Source: a bacterium (GTDB lineage Bacteria; Bacillota; Clostridia; Oscillospirales; Acutalibacteraceae). Taken from it: DNA of 32,055 nucleotides. This document shows, piece after piece, positions 24,762 to 32,055 of the stretch; the first letter of the stretch is position 1, and each line of letters opens with the position of its first letter. A model generated the notes under the pieces. That model ran no database searches. It saw only the letters and a list, made by a program, of their open reading frames with translations, and was not told where the DNA came from. A program made the position numbers and the translations under genes. The stretch covers positions 1 to 32,055 of the forward strand of contig JAHKVW010000016.1 of NCBI GenBank assembly GCA_020624805.1, given 5' to 3'.

Positions 24762-24790
24762 TTGTATAGTCAAATAGATTATGATATAAT
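24762..24790 (+). promoter_or_regulatory. Promoter of the radical SAM gene
   Basis: TTGTAT (24762-24767) and TATAAT (24785-24790) are 17 bases apart, directly after the stop of the preceding gene. The leader is short, about 15 bases. Confidence 0.65.
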
Positions 24791-24810
24791 CATCCTGAGG
24801 ATGTGTTATC

Positions 24811-25701
24811 ATGAAATGCGATCAATGCCCCAGACATTGTCATACGGAACGTACAGAAGAGCATTTTGGCTACTGCGGTGTAGGCGAGCTGCCGAAGATC
24901 GCGCGTGCCGCGCTGCACTTTGACGAAGAACCGCCCATCAGTGGCACCCACGGCGCGGGAACGATCTTTTTCAGCGGATGCAACCTGCGGTGTGTGTTCT
25001 GCCAGAACTACGATATCTCCGAGGAGCATCAGGGCGTCGTCATCACGCCCTATCAGCTCAGTGAAGAATACCGCAAACTCGAAGCGCTGGGTGCGGAAAA
25101 CATCGAATTCGTCACCCCGTCGCATTATATCGAAGCGATTTTGGAAAGTCTGACGTATTATCGTCCGCGACTGCCGCTCGTATGGAACAGCTCGGGATAC
25201 GACAGCATCGACGCTTTACAGCGCCTCGACGGTGTGATCGATATCTACCTGCCCGACTTCAAATACAGCGACAACGCGCTGGCAAAGCGGCTGTCAAACT
25301 GCGGCGATTATGTCGAGGCCGCCATCGCGGCGATCGATGAAATGCTCCGCCAACAGCCCGAAACCATCATCGAAAACGGCGTCATGAAGCGCGGCGTGAT
25401 CATCCGCCACCTCGTCCTCCCCTCCCACACCAAGAACAGTATCGGTGTTTTGGAAACGATCGCGCAGAGATGGAACGGTTCAGAGAATACCGAAAACGGA
25501 TCACGTGCCCTTGTCAGCCTGATGGCGCAGTATATGCCGGCGGGTAAAGCGGCAGACTATCCCGATATCAATCGCAAGCTGACCAAGCGGGAGTATCATA
25601 AAGTATTAAACAAATTTATAGAGCTTGACCTCGACGGCTTCGCGCAGGAGCTGGATTCGTCGAATCAAAAATATGTCCCGGAATGGGACTACTGTAATTG
25701 A
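24811..25701 (+). CDS. Radical SAM protein, PflX / pyruvate formate-lyase activase-like (COG1313)
   Basis: This 296-residue iron-sulfur enzyme carries a CxxCxxxC at the very N-terminus (CDQCPRHC, then a later FGYCGVGE) and the radical SAM cluster motif CNLRCVFC at about residues 55-62. It then has NSSGYDSIDALQ and VIIRHLVLPSH, characteristic of this branch. The family is related to glycyl-radical-enzyme activases, but these members often lack a clear partner, and no glycyl radical enzyme lies in the window. GAGG lies about ten bases upstream. The end is marked by a terminator at 25788. Confidence 0.9.
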   Translation: MKCDQCPRHCHTERTEEHFGYCGVGELPKIARAALHFDEEPPISGTHGAGTIFFSGCNLRCVFCQNYDISEEHQGVVITPYQLSEEYRKLEALGAENIEFVTPSHYIEAILESLTYYRPRLPLVWNSSGYDSIDALQRLDGVIDIYLPDFKYSDNALAKRLSNCGDYVEAAIAAIDEMLRQQPETIIENGVMKRGVIIRHLVLPSHTKNSIGVLETIAQRWNGSENTENGSRALVSLMAQYMPAGKAADYPDINRKLTKREYHKVLNKFIELDLDGFAQELDSSNQKYVPEWDYCN

Positions 25702-25786
25702 TAATTGAAAGTTGTAAATTGAATACAATTTGGGCGTGGGCGGAGCCCACCATACACTTTACATTTCCCATTTGACATTTTCAACT
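25697..25786. repeat. Imperfect palindromic (MITE-like) intergenic element
   Basis: From the radical SAM stop, the sequence runs TTGATAATTGAAAGTTG, then GGGC/GCCC around GGA near 25740, then a tail ending CATTTTCAACT. The tail's reverse complement (AGTTGAAAATG...AAATGTAAAG) is broadly similar to the beginning. The central hairpin TGGGC-GGA-GCCCA is perfect. It may be a small inserted element supplying the end of the gene. Confidence 0.45.
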
Positions 25787-25787
25787 A

Positions 25788-25815
25788 AAAAAGCACTGCC
25801 GAAGCAGTGCTTTTT
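25788..25815. terminator. Bidirectional intrinsic terminator
   Basis: AAAAAGCACTGC and GCAGTGCTTTTT surround a CGAA loop. T runs are present on both strands, so it can serve both the radical SAM gene and the converging RNase Y gene. Confidence 0.93.
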
Positions 25816-25912
25816 CTTGTTGTGTATGATTGGTTTTTTTCCGACCGCCGTTAATGAAGGTCAGGCAAACCGTAACCTTGCAAAAGGCGGGATCGGATGC
25901 AACAACATGTTG

Positions 25913-27463
25913 CTATTTTGCGTAGCCGACAGCGCGGGATTCGCGGATGATGTTGACCTTGATCTGACCCGGATACTCGAGTTCATCTTCGATCTTCTTG
26001 CAGATATCTCTCGCAAGAGCGGGCATCGCGTCATCCTTGACCTGCTCGGGCTTGACCATGATACGGATCTCACGGCCTGCCTGGATCGCATAAGAGGTTT
26101 CGACGCCCTTAAAGGAGGACGCGACCTCTTCGAGCTTCTGCAGACGCTTGATGTAATTCTCAAGATTCTCGCGGCGTGCACCGGGACGAGCCGCGGAGAT
26201 CGCGTCAGCCGCCTGTACGATACAAGCGACGACCGTCTTTGCCTCGACATCGCCGTGGTGAGCCTGGATCGCGTGAATAACCGCGTCGCTCTCCTTATAC
26301 TTACGGGCGATATCGACGCCGATCTCGACGTGGCTGCCTTCGATCTCATGATCGAGCGCCTTACCGATATCATGCAGCAGACCGGCTCTCTTGCTCACGG
26401 TCGGATCAAGACCGAGCTCAGAGGCGATCATACCGGAGATATAACAAACCTCGAGGGAATGCATCAACACATTCTGACCGTAGCTGGTACGGTATTTCAG
26501 ACGACCGAGGATCTTGACGAGCTCGGGATGCAGTCCGTGTACGCCGGCGTCGAGCACCGCGCGTTCACCTGCCTGCTTGATGCTTGCCTCAACCTCACGG
26601 CGAGCCTTCTCGACCATTTCCTCGACTCTCGCGGGATGGATACGGCCGTCGGAGATGAGCTTTTCGAGCGCGACGCGAGCGATCTCGCGGCGAACCGGCT
26701 CAAAGCAGGATATGGTGATCGCCTCGGGCGTATCGTCGATGATCAGGTCACAGCCGGTCATCGTTTCGATGGCGCGGATGTTGCGGCCTTCACGACCGAT
26801 GATGCGACCCTTCATCTCGTCATTGGGCAGCGCGACGACCGACACGGTCGCCTCAGCCACCTGATCGGCAGCGCAGCGCTGGATCGCGAGGGAGATGATA
26901 TTGCGGGCACGCTTGTCGGATTCATCCTTGAGCTGCTGCTCATACTCCATGATCTTGAGCGATTTCTCTCTGCCCAACTCACCCTCGAGCTGATCGAGCA
27001 GATAAGCCTTCGCCTGATCTACGGTGTAGCCCGAGATCCTCTCGAGCATTTCAAACTGACTCTTCTTGATTGTTTCCGCCTCGGCGAGTCGGGCCTCGGC
27101 TTCTTTGTTTTTCTTGTTTACTCTTTCTTCCTTTTTCTCGACATTATCGAGCTTTCGGTCAAGAGTCTCTTCCTTTTGCTGGATACGGCGCTCCTGGCGC
27201 TGTACCTCCTTGCGTCGGTCGGCGATCTCCTTATCGTTCTCATTTCTGAGGCGATGGATCTCATCCTTACCTTCAAGGACAGCTTCCTTTTTCTTTGCTT
27301 CGGCAGTCTTCATAGCGTCGGTAACGATGCGCTTGGCTTCCTGCTCAGCGCTGCCGATCTCCGCCTCCGCGACCTTCTTACGGTACGCGTTGCCGATGAC
27401 GGCGCCGATACCGAGGCCGAGGATCAGGGCGACCACTATGAGGATGATGCCTAAAACAGTCAT
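25913..27463 (-). CDS. rny: Ribonuclease Y
   Basis: This 516-residue membrane-anchored endoribonuclease starts mRNA decay in Firmicutes. It has an N-terminal membrane helix (about 4-24) and a long charged coiled coil (about 30-190). A KH domain follows with [15 protein letters not shown], then an HD domain with [10 protein letters not shown] and a later [13 protein letters not shown]. Length and order match the family (about 520). The start at 27463 has AAGGAGG eight bases upstream; an in-frame start 14 codons earlier would add residues before the membrane helix and lacks a good site. The promoter at 27772 implies a leader of about 300 bases. Confidence 0.97.
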   Translation of the reverse strand: MTVLGIILIVVALILGLGIGAVIGNAYRKKVAEAEIGSAEQEAKRIVTDAMKTAEAKKKEAVLEGKDEIHRLRNENDKEIADRRKEVQRQERRIQQKEETLDRKLDNVEKKEERVNKKNKEAEARLAEAETIKKSQFEMLERISGYTVDQAKAYLLDQLEGELGREKSLKIMEYEQQLKDESDKRARNIISLAIQRCAADQVAEATVSVVALPNDEMKGRIIGREGRNIRAIETMTGCDLIIDDTPEAITISCFEPVRREIARVALEKLISDGRIHPARVEEMVEKARREVEASIKQAGERAVLDAGVHGLHPELVKILGRLKYRTSYGQNVLMHSLEVCYISGMIASELGLDPTVSKRAGLLHDIGKALDHEIEGSHVEIGVDIARKYKESDAVIHAIQAHHGDVEAKTVVACIVQAADAISAARPGARRENLENYIKRLQKLEEVASSFKGVETSYAIQAGREIRIMVKPEQVKDDAMPALARDICKKIEDELEYPGQIKVNIIRESRAVGYAK

Positions 27464-27577
27464 ACATGACACCTCCTTGATTTGATTCTTCCTAATCAAA
27501 CTCAACTCACGGTGCCGTTACTCAGATATTCAGTTTTGTATCACCACTGTCAAAGACAGATAAATAAGGGTTCCGCA

Positions 27578-27658
27578 AATGTCACTTTTAATATAATGTC
27601 ACTTTTAATAATATGAAATATATGTCAAAGCATAACGCGGGTAACATAACGCGGGTAA
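27578..27658. repeat. Two short tandem duplications in the rny leader
   Basis: AATGTCACTTTTAATA occurs twice in near-direct succession (27578 and 27594). CATAACGCGGGTAA occurs twice with no gap (27631-27644 and 27645-27658). Both lie in the predicted untranslated leader of rny on the minus strand. Confidence 0.85.
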
Positions 27659-27697
27659 AATGGTAATAGGGTAAAATATCTATATATAACGGCTCTC

Positions 27698-27740
27698 TAA
27701 GAGAGTCTAATAAAAAAGGGATGAACCGCAAAACGGGTTC
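27698..27740 (-). promoter_or_regulatory. Attenuator-like hairpins in the rny leader
   Basis: Read on the minus strand, TGAACC/GGTTCA forms a 6-base stem followed by TCCC and a run of six T. A second hairpin CTCTC-TTA-GAGAG follows. A terminator-like structure inside a predicted leader suggests attenuation; the stem is short, so this is tentative. Confidence 0.4.
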
Positions 27741-27771
27741 AGGGCATAATACTAATATTATACCATGCTTT

Positions 27772-27800
27772 ATCATAATATAACCGCGCATAAATGTCAA
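27772..27800 (-). promoter_or_regulatory. Promoter of rny
   Basis: On the minus strand, a consensus TTGACA (27800-27795) and TATGAT (27777-27772) are 17 bases apart. A second possible -10, TATAAT, lies at 27762-27757. The remaining region 27801-28080 has no gene I can support; a TTGTC-TATAAT-GACAA palindrome is at 28005-28020. Confidence 0.7.
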
Positions 27801-28081
27801 GTGAAAAATGAGATAAAAGAAAAATAAATCACATTCGTTCATCCGATGAAAACCATTTTCCGTTCGGGATCACGCCGGTTTCCCCTCGTCGATCCTCTCC
27901 TCTCTCCCTCATCGGACGGCACTTGACGGATGCTTCATTTTCATCCTCCGTGTCCGAAAAACAACGCTTGATTTGTACATCCTAAATAAATAATTTGAGA
28001 TTCATTGTCTATAATGACAACCGAATAGGCAATTTTTATAAAAACTGCACTAAATATTTGGAATTTAATTTCCGTTTTTAC

Positions 28082-28110
28082 TTGAAATTGTCAAAAAGGT
28101 CTGTTATTAT
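28082..28110 (+). promoter_or_regulatory. Promoter of the glg operon
   Basis: TTGAAA (28082-28087) and TATTAT (28105-28110) are 17 bases apart, giving a leader of about 40 bases to the glgB ATG at 28159, which has AAGGAGA eight bases upstream. The TTGTC/GACAA palindrome at 28005-28020 is about 60 bases upstream. Confidence 0.65.
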
Positions 28111-28158
28111 AGAGTTGTATATTTATGTACTAATTCTTACTATAAGGAGAGTCAGATT

Positions 28159-30321
28159 ATGAATTATGTATTAAACGACGAAAGATTCCCTCTTGATTTG
28201 TTCCACGGCGGTGACGCGGTACGCATCTATGATTTCCTCGGCGCCCACGATTTTTGGATGGACGGCGTACAGGGAACCATGTTCCGCGTATGGGCTCCCA
28301 ACGCTCTGACCGTATCCGTTGTCGGCGACTTTAACGGATGGGATCAAATGGCGAATCACATGCACAAGATTTCCGAAGGCGGCGTTTGGGAAGTTTGGAT
28401 CCCGAATCTCGGAGAGACTGCGATCTATAAGTATTGCGTCGAGACCCCTTGGTTTGAGAAGATCCTCAAGGCAGATCCCTTCGCGTTCCATACCCAGACC
28501 CGTCCCGACAATGCTTCTATCATCTATAATTACAACAAGTATGAGTGGAATGACGAGGCTTGGTATAAGTATAAGATGGAGCATAACCACTTCGACAACC
28601 CCGTCAACATCTATGAGGTACACGCGGGCTCCTGGCGCAAGTATGCCGACGGCAACACCTTTGACTACAACAAGCTCGCCGATGAGCTGATCCCCTATGT
28701 CAAGGAAATGGGCTACACCCACATCGAGTTCATGCCCATGACCGAGTATCCTTTCGACGGTTCCTGGGGCTATCAGGTAACCGGCTACTACGCCCCCACC
28801 TCCCGCTACGGTTCCCCCGAAATGTTCATGCACTTCATCGACCAGTGCCATCAGGAAGGCATCGGCGTCATCCTCGACTGGGTACCCGCTCACTTCCCCA
28901 AGGACGCGCACGGTTTGGGTCGTTTCGACGGCATCCACTGCTATGAGTATGAGGACAGCCGTAAGGGCGAGCACAAGGAATGGGGCACCTACGTATTCGA
29001 CTACGCGCGCTACGAGGTCATCTCCTTCCTGGTATCCTCCGCGATGTTCTGGCTGGACAAGTACCATGTCGACGGCATCCGTGTCGACGCGGTCGCTTCT
29101 ATGCTGTATCTTGACTACAACCGCCGTGACGGCGAGTGGGTAGCCAACAAATACGGCGGTCACGAGCACCTTGAGGCGGTCGAGTTCATCCAGAGACTGA
29201 ACACCGCTGTTCATCTGCATCATCCGACCGTTATGATGATCGCTGAGGAATCCACCTCCTGGCCGATGGTATCCCGTCCCGTATCCGACGGCGGTCTGGG
29301 CTTCGACTACAAGTGGAACATGGGCTGGATGAACGACATGCTGTCCTATATGTCCCTCGATCCGCTGTGGAGACCCTATCATCACAACTCCATCACCTTC
29401 TCCTTCCTCTATGCGTTCTCCGAGAACTTCCTGCTGCCGATCTCTCACGATGAGGTCGTATACGGCAAAGGCTCTCTGATCAATAAAATGCCCGGCGATT
29501 ATGATATGAAGTTCGCGGGCGTGCGCGTATTCATGTCCTACATGATGGCTCACCCCGGCAAGAAGCTCACCTTCATGGGCGCCGAGATTGGTCAGTTCGA
29601 CGAGTGGAACAGCACCGAAGAGCTGCAGTGGGGTCTGCTTGGATTTGAGAAGCATAAGAAGCTCAACGACTTCTTCCGCGCGCTCAATGAGTTCTACAAG
29701 GCGAACAGCTGCATGTATGAGGTCGACTTCACATGGGAAGGCTTCAACTGGATCCATCACGACGACTATCAGCAGAGCGTTATCGCGTTCCGCCGTATCG
29801 ATAAGGAAGGCAACAACATCATCGTTGTCTGCAACTTCCAGCCCATGTATCGTGAGAACTACGGCATCGGCGTTCCGGACTACGGCGTATACGCGGAGGT
29901 CTTTAACTCCGACGACGAGCAGTACGGCGGTACCGGCAAGACGAACGGCACCGATATCCACACCGTCGACGAAGAGATGCACGGCTTCGATCAGGCGATC
30001 TACCTCAACCTGCCTCCGATGAGCGCACTGTATCTCAAGTGTGTCAAGAAGGAAAAGAGCCCCAAGGAGATCAAAGAGGAAGCAAAGATCGCAAGACGCA
30101 AGGAAGCCGCCAAGAAGGCAGCCGCTACCCGCGCCGCGAAGAAAGCAGCCGCCGCGAAGAAGGCTGAGGACGTCAAGAAGGACGTAGAAAAGAAAAAAGC
30201 AGCTACAAAGAAAAAGGTAAAAGACGCGGCTGAGAAGATCGATGACAAGATCGAGGATAAGATCGAAGACGCAAAGAAGTCAGCTGCTAAGAAAACCGCT
30301 AAGAAAAAAGCAGATAAATGA
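28159..30321 (+). CDS. glgB: 1,4-alpha-glucan branching enzyme with Lys/Ala-rich C-terminal tail
   Basis: This 720-residue protein makes alpha-1,6 branches in glycogen. The N-terminal CBM48 has GDFNGWD; the GH13 catalytic domain has YEVHAGSWR, the GYTHIEFMPMTEYPFDGSWGY segment, nucleophile Asp in DGIRVDAV, acid Glu in MIAEESTSWP and the third Asp in ISHDEV. The all-beta C-domain ends near residue 630. The last 90 residues (from about 30049) are unusual: about one third Lys and one quarter Ala, in AAKKAAA-type repeats followed by amphipathic KIDDKIEDKIED. This resembles histone H1-like tails and is not part of the family. The extension is in frame with no break in codon use. glgC follows after a 121-base gap with a hairpin. 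Confidence 0.96.
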   Translation: MNYVLNDERFPLDLFHGGDAVRIYDFLGAHDFWMDGVQGTMFRVWAPNALTVSVVGDFNGWDQMANHMHKISEGGVWEVWIPNLGETAIYKYCVETPWFEKILKADPFAFHTQTRPDNASIIYNYNKYEWNDEAWYKYKMEHNHFDNPVNIYEVHAGSWRKYADGNTFDYNKLADELIPYVKEMGYTHIEFMPMTEYPFDGSWGYQVTGYYAPTSRYGSPEMFMHFIDQCHQEGIGVILDWVPAHFPKDAHGLGRFDGIHCYEYEDSRKGEHKEWGTYVFDYARYEVISFLVSSAMFWLDKYHVDGIRVDAVASMLYLDYNRRDGEWVANKYGGHEHLEAVEFIQRLNTAVHLHHPTVMMIAEESTSWPMVSRPVSDGGLGFDYKWNMGWMNDMLSYMSLDPLWRPYHHNSITFSFLYAFSENFLLPISHDEVVYGKGSLINKMPGDYDMKFAGVRVFMSYMMAHPGKKLTFMGAEIGQFDEWNSTEELQWGLLGFEKHKKLNDFFRALNEFYKANSCMYEVDFTWEGFNWIHHDDYQQSVIAFRRIDKEGNNIIVVCNFQPMYRENYGIGVPDYGVYAEVFNSDDEQYGGTGKTNGTDIHTVDEEMHGFDQAIYLNLPPMSALYLKCVKKEKSPKEIKEEAKIARRKEAAKKAAATRAAKKAAAAKKAEDVKKDVEKKKAATKKKVKDAAEKIDDKIEDKIEDAKKSAAKKTAKKKADK

Positions 30322-30356
30322 TCCCTGATCATCCATCTGCCGCAACAGTACTTTCA

Positions 30357-30384
30357 CTGAGCCCCGATCAAGCTCGGGGCTCAG
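30357..30384 (+). promoter_or_regulatory. Strong hairpin between glgB and glgC without a T run
   Basis: CTGAGCCCCGA (30357-30367) and TCGGGGCTCAG (30374-30384) form a perfect 11-base stem. The following bases are CAACGAAGG, so it is unlikely to terminate efficiently. It may stabilise or separate the glgB and glgC messages. Confidence 0.6.
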
Positions 30385-30442
30385 CAACGAAGGCAATCCC
30401 GCATGTTATACGGTGTATTGACTGAATATTTGGAGGAAACAC

Positions 30443-31639
30443 ATGATACCTAAAAAAGAAGTAGTGGCTATGCTGCTTGCAGGCGGTCAAGGCTCACGCC
30501 TCGGCGTTCTGACCAAGAAGATCGCGAAGCCCGCTGTTCCTTTCGGAGGTAAATACAGAATCATCGACTTCCCCCTGTCGAACTGTATCAACTCCGGCAT
30601 CGAGGCGGTAGGCGTTTTGACCCAGTATCAGCCGCTCGAACTCAACGAATATGTCGGTAACGGTCAGCCGTGGGATCTGGACGGCATCCACTCCGGCGTC
30701 ACCTGCCTGCAGCCCTACGAGTCCAAGGAAGGCTCCGACTGGTATTCCGGTACCGCTAACGCGATCTATCAGAACATCGGTTTTGTAGACCGCTATGATC
30801 CCGATTATATCGTAGTCCTCTCCGGCGACCACATCTATAAGATGGATTACGCCGCCATGGTAGATTACCATAAGGAAAACAACGCCGCCTGCACCATCGC
30901 CGCGATGGACGTACCGATGGATGAGGCGTCCCGTTTCGGTATTCTCAACACTAACGAGGACAACACGATCTATGAATTTGAAGAAAAACCCGAGCATCCG
31001 AAGAGCACCAACGCATCCATGGGCATTTATGTCTTTACATGGAAGACCGTCAGGAGCTATCTGATCAAGGACGCGCAGAACCCCGATTCACACAACGACT
31101 TCGGTAAGGACGTTCTGCCGCTGATGCTCGATTCCGGCGAAAAGATGATCGCCTATCCGTTTGAAGGCTATTGGAAAGACGTCGGTACTATCGACAGCCT
31201 TTGGGAGGCGAACATGGATCTGCTCGATCCCAAGGTACAGCTCGACTTAAAGAACATCTACTCCCGCAATCCGATGATGCCGCCGCACCATATCGGCGAT
31301 ACCGGCGAGATCCAGAACTCCATGGTATCCGACGGCTGCAATATCGACGGCAAGCTGGAATTCTCCATCATCTTCCCCGGCGTTATCATCGGCAAGGACG
31401 CGGTGATCAACTCCTCGATCCTCTTCCCCGGCGTTGTCATCGAGGACGGCGCTCATGTGGAATTCTCCATCATTGCCGAGAATACCACCATCGGGAAGAA
31501 CGCCAAGGTCGGCGCCGCTCCCACTGAGATGGAAAACCGTGACGACTGGGGCATCACCGTCGTCGGAAACGGTCTCAAGATCGGCGAGGGCGTGACGGTT
31601 CCCTGCAAAGCAATGATCGATAAGGATATGGAGGTGTAA
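30443..31639 (+). CDS. glgC: Glucose-1-phosphate adenylyltransferase, GlgC subunit
   Basis: This 398-residue enzyme makes ADP-glucose for glycogen synthesis. The nucleotidyltransferase domain has the complete N-terminal [10 protein letters not shown] loop, [20 protein letters not shown], the [10 protein letters not shown] metal site and FGILN. A left-handed beta-helix of hexapeptide repeats forms the last third. It is the catalytic partner of GlgD, which lies two bases downstream. GGAGGAA precedes the start. Confidence 0.96.
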   Translation: MIPKKEVVAMLLAGGQGSRLGVLTKKIAKPAVPFGGKYRIIDFPLSNCINSGIEAVGVLTQYQPLELNEYVGNGQPWDLDGIHSGVTCLQPYESKEGSDWYSGTANAIYQNIGFVDRYDPDYIVVLSGDHIYKMDYAAMVDYHKENNAACTIAAMDVPMDEASRFGILNTNEDNTIYEFEEKPEHPKSTNASMGIYVFTWKTVRSYLIKDAQNPDSHNDFGKDVLPLMLDSGEKMIAYPFEGYWKDVGTIDSLWEANMDLLDPKVQLDLKNIYSRNPMMPPHHIGDTGEIQNSMVSDGCNIDGKLEFSIIFPGVIIGKDAVINSSILFPGVVIEDGAHVEFSIIAENTTIGKNAKVGAAPTEMENRDDWGITVVGNGLKIGEGVTVPCKAMIDKDMEV

Positions 31640-31641
31640 GC

Positions 31642-32055
31642 ATGGCAAGCAACAGAATTTTAGGTCTGATTTTTGCGAATACAAATGAAAAGAACTTGCC
31701 CGAGTTGACCGCTTACCGTACCACCGGCTCCGTTCCTTTCGGCGGAAAGTATCGTCTGATCGACTTCCCGCTCTCCAATATGAGCAACTCCGGTATCAAC
31801 AATATCGGTATCGTCGCAAAATCCAACTTTATGTCCCTGATGGATCATGTCGGCTCCGGCTCCGCGTGGGATCTCGCCCGCAGCAGAAGCGGTCTGAGCA
31901 TCCTGCCGCCGTACGGCGAGCACAGCTTTGCGACTCTGGTTGAAACCCTCTTTAACCTGCACGGCTACATCGAACACGGCGAGGAGGATTACCTCCTGAT
32001 CTCCCCCTCCGACTTTGTACTTAACATGGATTACGGCAAGGTTCTGGAATTCGCC
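31642..32055 (+). CDS. glgD: GlgD, regulatory subunit of ADP-glucose pyrophosphorylase (5' part only)
   Basis: The first 138 codons are present and the window ends inside the gene. The protein matches GlgC around [16 protein letters not shown] but lacks the GGQGSRLG nucleotide loop, having ILGLIFANTNEKNLPELTAYR instead; that is the mark of the GlgD subunit. SPSDFVLNMDYGKV replaces the GlgC metal site. By analogy with Bacillus it activates GlgC. GGAGGTG at the end of glgC serves as its ribosome binding site. Confidence 0.93.
   Translation, partial: MASNRILGLIFANTNEKNLPELTAYRTTGSVPFGGKYRLIDFPLSNMSNSGINNIGIVAKSNFMSLMDHVGSGSAWDLARSRSGLSILPPYGEHSFATLVETLFNLHGYIEHGEEDYLLISPSDFVLNMDYGKVLEFA

Noticed and set aside
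25730..27454. 574-codon open frame antisense to rny
   Set aside because: The sense strand encodes RNase Y with all its domains; the antisense frame begins inside the terminator region.
27588..27842. 84-codon open frame on the minus strand between rny and glgB
   Set aside because: It covers the rny promoter, hairpins and tandem repeats, has no ribosome binding site and encodes an unremarkable AT-derived hydrophobic sequence.
28005..28020. TATAAT at 28010 as a separate promoter
   Set aside because: No -35 element at suitable spacing. It is better described as the centre of a TTGTC/GACAA palindrome.
28171..29982. 603-codon open frame antisense to glgB
   Set aside because: It is a shadow of the well-supported branching enzyme, with no start signals.

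Overview
The window looks like a chromosomal segment of an anaerobic, spore-forming, starch-degrading Clostridia, most like Ruminococcus or another Oscillospiraceae. The evidence is a cotJABC spore-coat operon, two secreted proteins with type I dockerins (one a very large GH13 pullulanase-like enzyme with starch-binding modules), RNase Y, a paired glgC/glgD with glgB, SpoIIE-type phosphatase signalling, and strong AGGAGG ribosome binding sites. The dockerins suggest a cellulosome- or amylosome-like surface complex, but no cohesin lies in the window. The genus assignment is inference.

Layout. 1-171 holds a palindromic element. 172-3441 (minus) holds an HtrA protease, a GNAT acetyltransferase and an amidohydrolase. 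3663-4721 (plus) is cotJA-cotJB-cotJC. 4893-7319 (minus) is a secreted lipase-like hydrolase with a dockerin. 7616-7993 (plus) is a zinc-ribbon membrane protein. 8175-11842 (plus) is a tightly packed operon: small alarmone synthetase, response regulator, histidine kinase, membrane protein, a 40-residue small protein and a second membrane protein. 11891-15669 (minus) is a three-gene signalling operon: HD hydrolase, STAS-kinase fusion and a SpoIIE phosphatase with a C-terminal RsbW-like ATPase. 15897-20096 (minus) is the GH13 enzyme. 20534-24300 (minus) is an ABC-2 exporter operon ending in an ASKHA/ROK-like gene with an in-frame amber stop. 24531-25701 (plus) holds a small DUF6514-like protein and a PflX-like radical SAM protein. 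25913-27463 (minus) is RNase Y. 28159 to the right edge (plus) is glgB-glgC-glgD, with glgD cut by the window end.

How the genes fit together. Starch use (extracellular pullulanase) and glycogen storage (GlgB, GlgC, GlgD) are both present. Two signalling operons face each other across a shared terminator at 11849. One joins a (p)ppGpp synthetase to a two-component system. The other joins an HD phosphohydrolase of the (p)ppGpp hydrolase type to a partner-switching module whose STAS domain is fused to a kinase-like domain. A linked alarmone and phospho-switch circuit is the most interesting functional hypothesis here.

Other notable points are a ROK-like protein whose ATPase motifs appear in circularly permuted order, a histone H1-like Lys/Ala tail on GlgB, and five copies of a palindromic repeat at two loci whose inner stems differ in sequence but still pair.
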